Source: Nocardioides sp. (GTDB lineage: Bacteria > Actinomycetota > Actinomycetes > Propionibacteriales > Nocardioidaceae). Taken from it: a stretch of 64,000 nucleotides of DNA. Location of the stretch: assembly GCF_030149505.1 (NCBI RefSeq), contig NZ_JASBRN010000045.1, positions 298,042 through 362,041 on the forward strand. The letters run 5' to 3'. The notes below the pieces were generated by a model. The model was not told where the DNA came from. It made no database searches and saw only the letters and a program-made list of their open reading frames with translations. The position numbers and the translations under genes are program-made. Shown here in pieces: positions 53,428-63,860 of this stretch (positions within the stretch are counted from its first letter, which is position 1; the number at the start of each line of letters is the position of its first letter).

Positions 53428-54435
53428 GTGACCACACCCTCATCCCCGTCGCCTGCGGGCCAGGACGTCGAGGTCGACCTCGTCGTCGTCGGCGCAGGCC
53501 CCACCGGCCTGTTCGCCGCCTACTACGCTGGCTTCCGCGGCCATCGGATCGCCGTCGTCGACTCGCTGCCCGAGCTCGGTGGCCAGGTGACCGCGATGTA
53601 CCCCGAGAAGCAGATCCTCGACGTCGCCGGCTTCCCGTCGGTCAAGGGCCGCGACCTGGTCGCCGGCCTGGTCGCCCAGGCCGCGACCGCCGACCCGGTC
53701 TACCTCCTGGGCCGCACGGCCACCGAGCTCCAGCACTCCGAGGACGGAGTCGTGCTGAGCCTCGACGACGGGACCGTGGTGCGGGCGGGCGCCATGCTCA
53801 TCACCGCCGGCATCGGCAAGTTCAGCCCCCGGCCGCTGCCCGCCGGGCACGAGTTCCTCGGCCGCGGCCTGGAGTTCTTCGTCCCCTCCTTCGCCCCGTA
53901 CGCCGGCAAGGACGTCGTCATCGTCGGCGGCGGCGACTCCGCGTTCGACTGGGCGGTCCACCTCGAGCCCGTCGCCAGGTCGGTCACCCTCGTGCACCGC
54001 CGCGACGCCTTCCGCGCCCACGAGCGCACCGTGGCGCAGGTGCGTGCCTCGTCGGTCCGGATCGTCACCAAGGCCGAGCTGACCGCCCTGCGCCCGGACC
54101 CGGACGGTCACCTCGGCGAGGTCGACATCACCGACCCCGACGGTGTGACGACGTACCCCTGCCAGGCGGTGGTGGCCGCGCTCGGCTTCGTCGCCGACCT
54201 CGGACCGATCCAGCAGTGGGGCGTGGAGGTGCAGAAGCGGCACGTCGTGGTGGACTCCTCGATGCGCACCAACCTGTCCCGGGTCTTCGCCGCCGGCGAC
54301 ATCACCGAGTACCCCGGCAAGGTCCGGCTCATCGCCGTGGGCTTCGGCGAGGCGGCCACGGCCGTCAACAACGCGACCGTGGCGATCGACCCGACCGCCA
54401 AGGTCTTCCCCGGACACTCCTCGGAAGGTGGCTGA
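53428..54435 (+). CDS. Ferredoxin-NADP reductase, TrxB-like type 2
   Basis: Flavoprotein of 335 residues. The FAD-binding loop is VVGAGPTGLFAAYYAG and the NADPH loop is VIVGGGDSAFDWAV with HRRDAF following. The CxxC redox pair of thioredoxin reductase is absent, which places it with type 2 ferredoxin-NADP reductases. GTG 53428 follows GGGGAGGA by 9 nt. It heads an operon that also encodes a ferredoxin, so it likely supplies electrons to steroid oxygenases or P450s located elsewhere. Confidence 0.9.
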   Translation: MTTPSSPSPAGQDVEVDLVVVGAGPTGLFAAYYAGFRGHRIAVVDSLPELGGQVTAMYPEKQILDVAGFPSVKGRDLVAGLVAQAATADPVYLLGRTATELQHSEDGVVLSLDDGTVVRAGAMLITAGIGKFSPRPLPAGHEFLGRGLEFFVPSFAPYAGKDVVIVGGGDSAFDWAVHLEPVARSVTLVHRRDAFRAHERTVAQVRASSVRIVTKAELTALRPDPDGHLGEVDITDPDGVTTYPCQAVVAALGFVADLGPIQQWGVEVQKRHVVVDSSMRTNLSRVFAAGDITEYPGKVRLIAVGFGEAATAVNNATVAIDPTAKVFPGHSSEGG

Positions 54436-54436
54436 C

Positions 54437-54904
54437 ATGGGTGGCGGACGCGACGGCGTGAAGATGAGCGACGCGGAAGTGCAGGCGCTGCTGGGGGAGA
54501 ACCTCAAGGTGCAGATCGCCAGCAACGGCCACGACGGGTTCCCGCACCTCTCCACGCTCTTCTACGTCCTGCACGAGGGCAACATCGCCTTCTGGACCTA
54601 CGGCCGCAGCCAGAAGATCCGCAACCTCGAGCGCGACCCGCGGGTCAGCGCCCTGGTCGAGGACGGCGTGGACTACTTCGAGCTGCGCGGCGCCTCGATC
54701 ACCGGGCGGGCGGAGATCATCCGCGACCGCGAGGGGATCCTCGAGATCGGCTCGGCCGTCGCCACCCGGATGCTCGCGGCCGAGTCCTTCGAGGCGCTGG
54801 GCGACTTCGGCCGCGAGACCGTCGAGAAGCAGGCCACCAAGCGGGTCGCCGTGGTGGTCCATCCCGAGCACGTCGCGACCTGGGACCACCGCAAGATGGT
54901 CTGA
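54437..54904 (+). CDS. Pyridoxamine 5'-phosphate oxidase-family flavoprotein
   Basis: Split-barrel protein of 155 residues. It shows HLSTLFYVLHEGNIAFWTYG, RNLERDPRVSALVEDG and FELRGASITGRAEI, the pattern of FMN- or F420-binding members of the PNPOx superfamily. It could be a small F420-dependent reductase. ATG 54437 is preferred because GGAAGG lies 8 nt upstream, just after the reductase stop. It is third-party to sterol catabolism by position only. Confidence 0.8.
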   Translation: MGGGRDGVKMSDAEVQALLGENLKVQIASNGHDGFPHLSTLFYVLHEGNIAFWTYGRSQKIRNLERDPRVSALVEDGVDYFELRGASITGRAEIIRDREGILEIGSAVATRMLAAESFEALGDFGRETVEKQATKRVAVVVHPEHVATWDHRKMV

Positions 54905-54959
54905 CCCGAGCCCCGACGACCCACACCGCCCCCCACCGACCCCTCCGAGGAGAGTCACG

Positions 54960-55154
54960 ATGAAGATCAAGGTCGACTTCGACCTGTGCGAGTCCAACGC
55001 CCTGTGCGAGGCCATGGCCCCCGAGGTGTTCGAGCTCGACGACGACGACTACCTGGTGGTCAAGACCGACCAGACGACCGACGAGAACATCGAGGACGTC
55101 AAGCGCGCGGTCGCCGCCTGCCCGCGTGCCGCGATCACGCTGGTCGAGGACTGA
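54960..55154 (+). CDS. Ferredoxin (FdxD type)
   Basis: Small acidic ferredoxin of 64 residues. Cysteines in DLCESNALCEAM and AACPRAAI bind a single 3Fe-4S cluster as in the mycobacterial FdxD and other P450 partners. A strong GAGGAGAG ribosome site precedes the ATG. In M. tuberculosis the homolog Rv3503c lies beside Rv3502c, matching the neighbour here (from memory). It would carry electrons from the reductase two genes upstream. Confidence 0.92.
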   Translation: MKIKVDFDLCESNALCEAMAPEVFELDDDDYLVVKTDQTTDENIEDVKRAVAACPRAAITLVED

Positions 55155-55158
55155 TCCG

Positions 55159-56079
55159 GTGGCGGAGAGCGGGAGCAGCACCAGCACGTCCCTGGACGGC
55201 AAGGTCGCCGTCGTCACCGGTGCCGGCGCCGGCCTGGGTCGCGCGGAGGCGCTGGCCCTGGCGGACGCCGGGGCCCGCCTGGTCCTCAACGACCTCCCGG
55301 GTGCCGCCGACGCCGTCGCCGAGGAGATCCGCGGCCGGGGCGGCGAGGCGGTCGTGGCTGCCGGCGACGTCTCCGAGCGTGCCACCGCCGACGCGATGGT
55401 CGCCGCGGCCGTCGACGGCTTCGGCTCCCTCGACGTCGTGGTCAACAACGCGGGCATGACCCGCGACCGGATGCTCTTCAACCTCTCCGACGAGGAGTGG
55501 GACGACATCATCCGGGTGCACCTGCGGGGGCACTTCCTGCTCTCGCGCACCGCCTCGGCGTACTGGCGGGCCAAGGCGAAGGAGACCGGTGCGCCGGTCG
55601 ACGCAGCGGTCGTCAACACCGCCTCCGAGGCGTTCCTGTCCGGTCCTCCGGGCCAGGCCAACTACGCCGCCGCCAAGGCGGGCATCGCCGCCCTCACCGT
55701 GAGCACCGCGCGGGCCATGGCCTCCTCCGGCGTCCGTGCCAACGCGATCTGCCCGCGCGCCCGCACCGCGATGACCGCGCAGGTCTTCGGCGAGGACACC
55801 TCCGGCCAGGAGGTCGACCCGTACTCGCCCGCGCACGTCGCCCCGGTCGTGGCCTACCTCGCCAGCCCGGCGGCAGCACGGATCACCGGCCAGGTGTTCG
55901 TGGTCTACGGCGGGATGGTCGCGCTGGTCGCGGCCCCGGTGCTCGAGGACCGCTTCGACAAGAGCGGCACGCTCTGGACGCCCGAGGACCTCGACAAGCA
56001 GCTCGGGAGCTACTTCGCCGACCGCGACCCGTCCGTCGGCTTCGCGGCCGACTCGATCATGAAGCTGAGCGCACAGTGA
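55159..56079 (+). CDS. Short-chain dehydrogenase, Hsd4A (Rv3502c) type
   Basis: Dehydrogenase of 306 residues. The NAD loop is [16 protein letters not shown] is in [12 protein letters not shown], and the catalytic tyrosine-lysine pair is in NYAAAKAG. The long C-terminal extension ([15 protein letters not shown]) matches the 3-hydroxyacyl-CoA/17-beta-hydroxysteroid dehydrogenase Hsd4A of cholesterol side-chain oxidation. GTG 55159 has GAGGA upstream, and its stop overlaps the next gene (TGATG). Confidence 0.88.
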   Translation: MAESGSSTSTSLDGKVAVVTGAGAGLGRAEALALADAGARLVLNDLPGAADAVAEEIRGRGGEAVVAAGDVSERATADAMVAAAVDGFGSLDVVVNNAGMTRDRMLFNLSDEEWDDIIRVHLRGHFLLSRTASAYWRAKAKETGAPVDAAVVNTASEAFLSGPPGQANYAAAKAGIAALTVSTARAMASSGVRANAICPRARTAMTAQVFGEDTSGQEVDPYSPAHVAPVVAYLASPAAARITGQVFVVYGGMVALVAAPVLEDRFDKSGTLWTPEDLDKQLGSYFADRDPSVGFAADSIMKLSAQ

Positions 56080-56876
56080 TGACCGGGACCACCGGGACCA
56101 CGCCCGGCACCGGCCGGCTCCAGGGCAAGGTCGCCATCGTGACCGGCGCGGCCATGGGCCAGGGCGCGGCCATCGCCCGCGCGTACGTCGAGGAGGGTGC
56201 CCGCACCGTCCTCGCCGACGTCGCGAAGGACGAGGGCCAGGCGCTCGCGGCCGAGCTCGAGGCCAGCCATCCCGGGATGGCGGTCTTCGCCCACCACGAC
56301 GTCTCCGACGAGGGCGCGTGGGCCACGCTGGTCGAGGAGACCAACGAGCGGTTCGGCCCGGTCACCGTGCTGGCCAACAACGCCGGCATCCTGCGCTTCG
56401 GCCAGGTCGGTCGGCTGGACCTCTCCGACGTCGAGCTGATGTACCGCGTCAACCAGCTCGGCACCCTGCTCGGGATGAACGCCGTCACCAAGACGATGCG
56501 CAAGAACGGCGGCGGCTCGATCATCAACGCCTCTTCCACCGAGGGCCTGGGCGGCATGTCCGGCTGCGTCGCCTACGGCGGCACGAAGTTCGCGATCCGC
56601 GGCATGACCAAGGGTGCGGCGCACGAGCTGGGCCCGATGGGCATCCGGGTCAACTCCGTGCACCCCGGGATGATCGACACCCCGATGACGCGTGTGCACG
56701 GGGGAGACGCGGCGATGGAGTACGGCGCCTCCAAGGTCCCGCTGCGCCGGGTCGGTCATCCTGAGGACGTGGCGCCGCTCTACGTCTTCCTGGCGAGCGA
56801 CGAGTCGTCGTACATCAACGGTGCGGAGATCGCCGTCGACGGCGGCGTGACCGCCACCCACGGCTTCGGCGGCTGA
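56079..56876 (+). CDS. Short-chain dehydrogenase, 3-alpha/20-beta-hydroxysteroid type
   Basis: Dehydrogenase of 265 residues. The nucleotide loop is [17 protein letters not shown] is in [10 protein letters not shown], and serine plus YxxxK are in NASSTEG and VAYGGTKFA. By overall pattern it resembles 3-alpha,20-beta-hydroxysteroid dehydrogenases. It is coupled to the Hsd4A-type gene and is the last gene of the KstR-preceded operon. Convergent with kstR, with a terminator between. Confidence 0.88.
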   Translation: MTGTTGTTPGTGRLQGKVAIVTGAAMGQGAAIARAYVEEGARTVLADVAKDEGQALAAELEASHPGMAVFAHHDVSDEGAWATLVEETNERFGPVTVLANNAGILRFGQVGRLDLSDVELMYRVNQLGTLLGMNAVTKTMRKNGGGSIINASSTEGLGGMSGCVAYGGTKFAIRGMTKGAAHELGPMGIRVNSVHPGMIDTPMTRVHGGDAAMEYGASKVPLRRVGHPEDVAPLYVFLASDESSYINGAEIAVDGGVTATHGFGG

Positions 56877-56903
56877 GCGGACCGCTCGGCACAGCGGCTC
56901 ACC

Positions 56904-56938
56904 AGCACGGCCGTCGGGCAGGACCCGGCGGCCGTGCT
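56904..56938. terminator. Bidirectional terminator between SDR gene and kstR
   Basis: Perfect 10-bp arms AGCACGGCCG/CGGCCGTGCT with an inner GTCGGG/CCCGGC pair. Confidence 0.75.
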
Positions 56939-56943
56939 GCGCG

Positions 56944-57546
56944 TCAGTCGCGGAGCAGGAGTTTGACGGCGACCTCGATCTGCTGACCGGTCTCCGCTGC
57001 GGTGGAGCGACCGGTCACCCAGCCCATGAGGGCGGAGAGCCACACGTCGCCGATCACCCTGGCGATGGCGACGTCCTGGTCGTCGAACTCGGTGCGTCCG
57101 GGGTGCATCGCCCGGGTGACCATCGAGGTCATGTACATCCCGACCTGGTTGATCTCGGTCTGGACCGAGGAGTCGGCGAACATGAACGCCCGCGTGAGGG
57201 CCTCGGTGAGGTGCGGGTCGCCCTGCAGGCCGCGGCTGGTGAGCTTAAGGACCTCGATGACCCGCTCGGCGGGGGTCTGGCCGGTGAGCTGGCGCTCGCG
57301 CAGCGCCGACTCGGTCTTCTCGAACTCGCGGCCCAGTGCGGAGACCAGCAGGTGGATCTTGGAGGGGAAGTAGCGGTAGAGGGTGCCCAGGGCGACCTCC
57401 GCCTGGTCGGCCACGGCGCGCATCTGCACGGCGTCGAACCCGCCCTGCGAGGCGAGGTCGATCGTGGCGTCGAGGATGCGCTTGCGGCGCTCGCGCTGCG
57501 CGGAGGAGCCGAGCTCCTCGGTCGCCAGGCTGTGTGCGGTGCTCAT
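56944..57546 (-). CDS. kstR: KstR, TetR-family repressor of sterol catabolism
   Basis: Regulator of 200 residues. The N-terminal ELGSSAQRERRKRILDAT and recognition region AVQMRAVADQAEVALGTLY with RYFPSKIHLLVSALGREF are nearly those of mycobacterial KstR (Rv3574) as I recall it. In Mycobacterium KstR represses cholesterol side-chain and ring degradation and is released by 3-oxo-4-cholestenoyl-CoA. ATG 57546 is used; the track start (57678) runs into the operator region. KstR-type operators in the same window support the assignment, and fadE34 lies nearby as in Mycobacterium. Confidence 0.92.
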   Translation of the reverse strand: MSTAHSLATEELGSSAQRERRKRILDATIDLASQGGFDAVQMRAVADQAEVALGTLYRYFPSKIHLLVSALGREFEKTESALRERQLTGQTPAERVIEVLKLTSRGLQGDPHLTEALTRAFMFADSSVQTEINQVGMYMTSMVTRAMHPGRTEFDDQDVAIARVIGDVWLSALMGWVTGRSTAAETGQQIEVAVKLLLRD

Positions 57547-57567
57547 GTGGCCCCCATGGTCGGGTGG

Positions 57568-57579
57568 TGGAACGTTCCA
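57568..57579. promoter_or_regulatory. Palindrome upstream of kstR
   Basis: TGGAACGTTCCA is a perfect 12-bp palindrome 22 nt before the kstR start. It lacks the 2-nt spacer of the KstR consensus, so its binding protein is uncertain. Confidence 0.4.
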
Positions 57580-57670
57580 ACGGTAACGGTCCGCGGCGCC
57601 CGTCCAGGTGAGCGACCCGGCAGCGTGACCGGGCCTCCTGCGTCTAGGCTGGTGCCGCGTGGTCCATAAT

Positions 57671-57684
57671 AGGAACACGTTTCA
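57671..57684. promoter_or_regulatory. KstR-type operator, one mismatch
   Basis: AGGAACACGTTTCA matches TnnAACnnGTTnnA except for the first base. It lies between kstR and the glycosyltransferase gene and could serve both. Confidence 0.6.
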
Positions 57685-57793
57685 CTTCTTCGGCTCGTCG
57701 CCGCGCCCAGCGGTGCCGACCAGCAGTCCGGCCCAGCAGTCCGGGGGAAGTGCTTCCGGACCGTCGTACGACTCGTCGAAGGAGAGCCAGCAG

Positions 57794-59080
57794 GTGCGCA
57801 TCGCGATGCTGTCCTACCGCTCCAAGCCGCACTGCGGGGGGCAGGGGATCTACCTGCGCCACCTCAGTCGCGAGCTGGTGGCGCTGGGGCACGAGGTCGA
57901 GGTCTTCTCCGGCCAGCCCTACCCCGAGCTCGACGAGGGCGTGCGGCTGACGAAGGTGCCGAGCCTGGACCTCTACCGCGAGCCCGACCCCTTCCGCGTC
58001 CCGAAGCTGCGCGAGTTCCGCGACCGGGTCGACGTGGAGGAGTTCGCGACCATGTGCGCGGCGGGCTTCCCGGAGCCCAAGACCTTCGGCACGCGCGTGG
58101 CTCGGTTGCTGCGCGAGCGCGCCGGTGAGTTCGACATCGCCCACGACAACCAGGTGCTGGCCTACGGCATGCTCGACATCGAGCAGCAGATGCCGCTGAT
58201 CACCACGCTGCACCACCCGATCACGTTCGACCGGCGCATCGACATCGCCCAGACCCGCAACCCGTGGCGCAAGTTCACGCTGAGCCGGTGGTACGGCTTC
58301 CTGCGGATGCAGGGACGGGTCGCCCGCTCGATGCGGCACATCATGACCCCCTCGGAGACCTCCAAGCGCGACATCGCCACCGACTTCGGCGTCGACCCGG
58401 CGCGCATGCAGGTGATCCTGCTCGGTGTCGACGACGGCTTCGTGCCGCCGACGGTGCCGCGGGTCCCCGGCCGGATCCTGGCCATGGCCAGCGCCGACGC
58501 CCCCATGAAGGGCATCGCGACCCTGCTGGAGGCCTTCGCCAAGCTGCGCACCGAGCGCGACGCCGAGCTGGTCCTGGTCACCAAGCCCAAGCCGGGCGGG
58601 CGCACCGAGAAGCTCATCGAGAAGCTCTCCATCGGCGACGCGGTCCGCTTCGTCCACGGCGTCTCCGAGGAGGAGCTGGTGGCCCTGATGGGCTCGGCCG
58701 AGGTCGCGTGCGTGCCGTCGTTCTACGAGGGCTTCTCCCTCCCGACCGCCGAGCTGATGGCCTGCGGCACCCCGCTCGTCGTCTCCCGTGCCGGCGCGAT
58801 CCCCGAGGTGACCGGCCCCGACGGGGAGTGCGCCGACCTGGTCACGCCCGGCGACGTCGGCGAGCTGGAGCAGGCGCTGGCCGCCCTGCTCGACGACCCC
58901 GAGCGCCGCGAGCGGATGGGCCGCGCGGGTCGCCGGCGGGTCGAGGAGATGTTCAGCTGGCGGGCCGTGGCCGTGAAGGTCGCTGCCGCCTACGAGCAGG
59001 TCGTCGCCGAGTGGCACGAACAGGGCCCGATGCCCGTCCAGGGGCGCAAGGGCCGGCGTACGAAGAAGTGGAGTGCCTGA
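57794..59080 (+). CDS. GT4-family glycosyltransferase
   Basis: Glycosyltransferase of 428 residues with a GT-B fold. The N-terminus MLSYRSKPHCGGQGIYLRHL is an acceptor-domain signature, and the C-terminal nucleotide-sugar site is PSFYEGFSLPTAELMACGTP with the EX7E pattern. GTG 57794 has GAAGGAGAG 8 nt upstream; the longer track ORF would begin in the operator. It opens a cluster with a methyltransferase and an (alpha/alpha)-barrel protein. From memory, Rv0225 and Rv0224c of M. tuberculosis are similar neighbours and the region is near a KstR gene there as well. Confidence 0.88.
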   Translation: MRIAMLSYRSKPHCGGQGIYLRHLSRELVALGHEVEVFSGQPYPELDEGVRLTKVPSLDLYREPDPFRVPKLREFRDRVDVEEFATMCAAGFPEPKTFGTRVARLLRERAGEFDIAHDNQVLAYGMLDIEQQMPLITTLHHPITFDRRIDIAQTRNPWRKFTLSRWYGFLRMQGRVARSMRHIMTPSETSKRDIATDFGVDPARMQVILLGVDDGFVPPTVPRVPGRILAMASADAPMKGIATLLEAFAKLRTERDAELVLVTKPKPGGRTEKLIEKLSIGDAVRFVHGVSEEELVALMGSAEVACVPSFYEGFSLPTAELMACGTPLVVSRAGAIPEVTGPDGECADLVTPGDVGELEQALAALLDDPERRERMGRAGRRRVEEMFSWRAVAVKVAAAYEQVVAEWHEQGPMPVQGRKGRRTKKWSA

Positions 59081-59083
59081 ACC

Positions 59084-59850
59084 ATGCTGACCGTTGACTT
59101 CGACCGTCTGGGCCTGCGTCCGGGTGAGCGCATCCTCGACATGGGCGCCGGTGCCGGTCGTCACGCCTTCGAGGCCTACCGCCGCGGCGGCGACGTGATC
59201 GCCTTCGACATGGACGCCGAGGAGCTCGGCCGCGTCCGCGACCTGTTCGTGGCGATGAAGGAGGCCGGCGAGGCCCCCGCGGGCGCCGAGGCCGACGTGA
59301 AGGAGGGCAACGCGCTGGCGCTGCCCTTCGCCGACGGCGAGTTCGACCGGATCGTCTGCGCCGAGGTGCTCGAGCACATCCACGAAGACGTCGCCGCGAT
59401 CAAGGAGCTGGTCCGCGTCCTGCGTCCCGGGGGCACCATGGCGATCTCGGTGCCGCGCTGGCTGCCCGAGGTGGTGAACTGGAAGCTCTCGCCGGACTAC
59501 CACCACGCCGAGGGCGGGCACATCCGGATCTACACCGACCACGAGCTCATCGACAAGGTCACCAAGGCCGGCCGGTTCAACGACGGCACCCCCGGCGACG
59601 CGATGGTCTACGAGGGTCGCGGCTACGCGCACGGCCTGCACACGCCGTACTGGTGGATCAAGTGCGCCGTGGGCGTGGAGAACGACGAGCACCCCGCGGT
59701 CAAGGCGTGGCACAAGCTGCTGGTCTGGGAGATCATGAAGCAGCCGACCGCCCTCAAGCTGGCCGGCAAGGTGCTCGACCCGCTGATCGGCAAGAGCCTG
59801 GTGCTCTACTTCCGCAAGCCGGAGGCCGGCGGCTCGTCCGGGGCCACCGC

Positions 59851-59854
<4 letters not shown>
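59084..59854 (+). CDS. Class I SAM methyltransferase (Rv0224c-like)
   Basis: Methyltransferase of 256 residues. Motif I is ILDMGAGAGRHAFEA, the acidic end of strand 2 is AFDMDAEEL and motif IV is VCAEVLEHI. The ending KLAGKVLDPLIGKSLVLY is unusual for ubiquinone-type enzymes and may bind a lipid. It starts 3 nt after the glycosyltransferase stop and overlaps the next gene by 4 nt, so the three form one unit. Confidence 0.9.
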
Positions 59855-61599
<1,745 letters not shown>

Positions 61600-61605
61600 T
61601 AGAGT

Positions 61606-61619
61606 GAGAACACGTTCTA
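61606..61619. promoter_or_regulatory. KstR-type operator, one mismatch
   Basis: GAGAACACGTTCTA matches TnnAACnnGTTnnA except for the first base. Located between divergent promoters, it could control both the methyltransferase and fadE34. Confidence 0.65.
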
Positions 61620-61660
61620 GTTTTCGCGGTCAGGCACCCGCCGTCGCTGGAAGGACACGC

Positions 61661-63787
61661 ATGTCGATCGGCATCTCCGAGGAGCACACCGAGCTCGCCG
61701 CCAGCCTGCGCGGCTGGGCCGCCGACGCGGGGGGCCTCGCGGCAGCCCGGGCCGCCGAGGGCGACCCCGGGGCGCGCTTCGACGACGCCTGGAAGGCCAG
61801 CGTCGAGATGGGGCTGGTGACCATCGCGGTGCCCGAGTCCCGAGGCGGCGGGGGCGGCACGACCCTCGACCTGGCCGTCGCGCTCGAGGCATGCGCCGAG
61901 GAGCTGGTCGCCGGCCCGCTGCTCGGTCCCGCGGTCGTGGCCGGCGTGCTGACGCGGGCCGGCGCCGGGCCGGCCGTCGAGGCCGGCCTGGCGGCACTGG
62001 CGGGCGGCTCCGTGGTGTCCGTGGCGCTCCCGACGGCCTCCGGAGGTGTCCTGCTCGACGCCCCCTCGCTCGAGCACGCGCTGGTGCGGGGTGTCGACGG
62101 CTGGCTGCTGCTGCCCTCCTCCGCACTGGCGTTCGAGCCCGCCGCCGGGCTGGACCTCTCCCGCCGTGCGGGCGCGCTGGTCTCGTGCGAGGAGTCGGCG
62201 GGGGAGCGCGCCGACGTCGACGACGCCCTCGTGCGTCGGGTGGCTGTCACCCTGGCTGCCGCCGAGGCCTCGGGCATCGCCCGCTGGTGCCTGCGCACGG
62301 CCGTGGCGTACGCCGGGGTGCGCGAGCAGTTCGGGCGCAAGATCGGCTCGTTCCAGGCCGTGAAGCACCTCTGCGCCGAGATGCTCGAGACCGCCGAGGC
62401 CGTCACCGCCGCAGCCTGGGACGCCGCGGCCGCAGCCGACGCGACCGGGCTCGACGCCGACGCCCAATGGGCCTTCGCCTGCGACGTCGCCGAGGCGACC
62501 TGCTTCGACGGGGCCGTCGAGGTCGCCAAGACCTGCATCCAGGTGCTCGGGGGCATCGGCTTCACCTTCGAGCACGACGCGCACCTCTACCTCCGACGCG
62601 CTCTCTCCCTGCGGGCCGCGCACGCGCGGCCGGACGCCGCCGCCGAGCGGCTCGCCGCCCAGGCCGTCGACGGTCGCCGCCGCCGGGTCGAGGTCGACCT
62701 CGAGGGTCGCGACGAGGCGGTCCGCCCCGACCTGCGTGCCGACGTCGAGGCGGTCGCGGCCCGGCCCGCCGCCGAGCGCCGAGCCGCCCTCGTCGACACC
62801 GGCCTGCTCATGCCGCACTGGCCGGCGCCGTACGGGCGGGACGCGGACGCGGTGACCCAGGTCGTCATCGACGAGGAGCTGGCCCGGGCCGGCGTCGAGC
62901 GGCCCGACATCGTCATCGCGGCGTGGGCCCTGCCGACGATCCTCCAGCACGGCACCGAGGCCCAGCGGGAGCGCTTCGTGCGGCCCTCGCTGCTCGGCGA
63001 GCTGGTGTGGTGCCAGCTCTTCTCCGAGCCCGGCTCGGGCTCCGACCTGGCCTCGTTGCGCACCAAGGCGGTGCGGGTCGAGGGTGGCTGGCGCCTGACC
63101 GGGCAGAAGGTCTGGACCTCGGTGGCCGACCAGGCCGACTGGGCCATCTGCCTGGCCCGCACCGACGCGGACGTGCCCCAGCACAAGGGCATCACCTACT
63201 TCCTCGTCGACATGCGCAGCGAGGGCATCGACGTCCGGCCGCTGCGCGAGATCACCGGCGAGGCGCTCTTCAACGAGGTGTTCCTCGACGACGTGTTCGT
63301 GCCCGACGACTGCGTCGTGGCCGAGCCCGGCGACGGCTGGAAGCTGGCTCGCACGACGCTGGCCAACGAGCGGGTCGCCATGGCCACCACGCGACTCTCG
63401 GCCGCCACCGAGCGGGCCGTCGAGCTGGCCGCCGAGGGGCTCGACCCCGCGCAGCGGGTCGCCGTCGGTCGGGCCGTCGCGCTGTCGACGGTCTGCACGC
63501 TGCTGGGCGTCCGCTCGACGCTGCGGTCGCTCGCCGGCCAGGGCCCGGGCGCGGAGTCGAGCGTCGCCAAGCTCCTGGGGGTGCGCAACCGCCAGGACGC
63601 CGCCGAGCTGGTCGTGACGCTCCAGCAGGAGCGGCTGCTGCTCGTCGACACCACCGCTCGCGGGGAGGACCGCTTCGCCGCGGACGTCTGGGAGATGCTC
63701 AACACCCGCTGCCTGTCGATCGCCGGCGGGACCACCCAGATCCTGCGCAACATCGCCGGCGAGCGGATCCTCGGGCTGCCCCGCTGA
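61661..63787 (+). CDS. fadE34: Double-domain acyl-CoA dehydrogenase, FadE34 type
   Basis: Protein of 708 residues made of two acyl-CoA dehydrogenase domains in one chain: about 1-345 and 365-708. The first half contains CLRTAVAYAGVREQFGRKIG and GGIGFTFEHDAHLYLRRA. The second half has CQLFSEPGSGSDLASLRT and the FAD-binding TAGG-like SIAGGTTQILRNIAGERIL. Size and layout match mycobacterial FadE34 (ChsE3), which oxidises the sterol side chain, from memory. ATG 61661 follows GGAAGGA; the longer track ORF would pass through the operator. The gene ends at family B repeats. Confidence 0.92.
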   Translation: MSIGISEEHTELAASLRGWAADAGGLAAARAAEGDPGARFDDAWKASVEMGLVTIAVPESRGGGGGTTLDLAVALEACAEELVAGPLLGPAVVAGVLTRAGAGPAVEAGLAALAGGSVVSVALPTASGGVLLDAPSLEHALVRGVDGWLLLPSSALAFEPAAGLDLSRRAGALVSCEESAGERADVDDALVRRVAVTLAAAEASGIARWCLRTAVAYAGVREQFGRKIGSFQAVKHLCAEMLETAEAVTAAAWDAAAAADATGLDADAQWAFACDVAEATCFDGAVEVAKTCIQVLGGIGFTFEHDAHLYLRRALSLRAAHARPDAAAERLAAQAVDGRRRRVEVDLEGRDEAVRPDLRADVEAVAARPAAERRAALVDTGLLMPHWPAPYGRDADAVTQVVIDEELARAGVERPDIVIAAWALPTILQHGTEAQRERFVRPSLLGELVWCQLFSEPGSGSDLASLRTKAVRVEGGWRLTGQKVWTSVADQADWAICLARTDADVPQHKGITYFLVDMRSEGIDVRPLREITGEALFNEVFLDDVFVPDDCVVAEPGDGWKLARTTLANERVAMATTRLSAATERAVELAAEGLDPAQRVAVGRAVALSTVCTLLGVRSTLRSLAGQGPGAESSVAKLLGVRNRQDAAELVVTLQQERLLLVDTTARGEDRFAADVWEMLNTRCLSIAGGTTQILRNIAGERILGLPR

Positions 63788-63790
63788 GTC

Positions 63791-63860
63791 GCTCACTCGG
63801 CGCTGGTTCGAGCGTGACTCGGCGCTGGTTCGAGTGAGCGTCGAATCCGTGCCGAGTGAG
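63791..63860. repeat. Intergenic repeat, family B, three units
   Basis: Two direct units with the core GACTCGGCGCTGGTTCGAG are followed by one inverted, slightly diverged unit (CGAATCCGTGCCGAGT). The array starts 3 nt after the fadE34 stop and ends at the IS edge. Confidence 0.8.

Noticed and set aside
53428-54435. Thioredoxin reductase
   Set aside because: The overall fold fits but the CxxC pair is missing, and a ferredoxin gene follows in the operon.
57568-57579. KstR autoregulatory site at TGGAACGTTCCA
   Set aside because: The core is AACGTT without the 2-nt spacer of the consensus, so I list it only as a palindrome.
61606-61619. LexA box in front of fadE34
   Set aside because: The GAAC and GTTC halves are 2 nt apart; the SOS box needs 4. 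KstR-type spacing fits.
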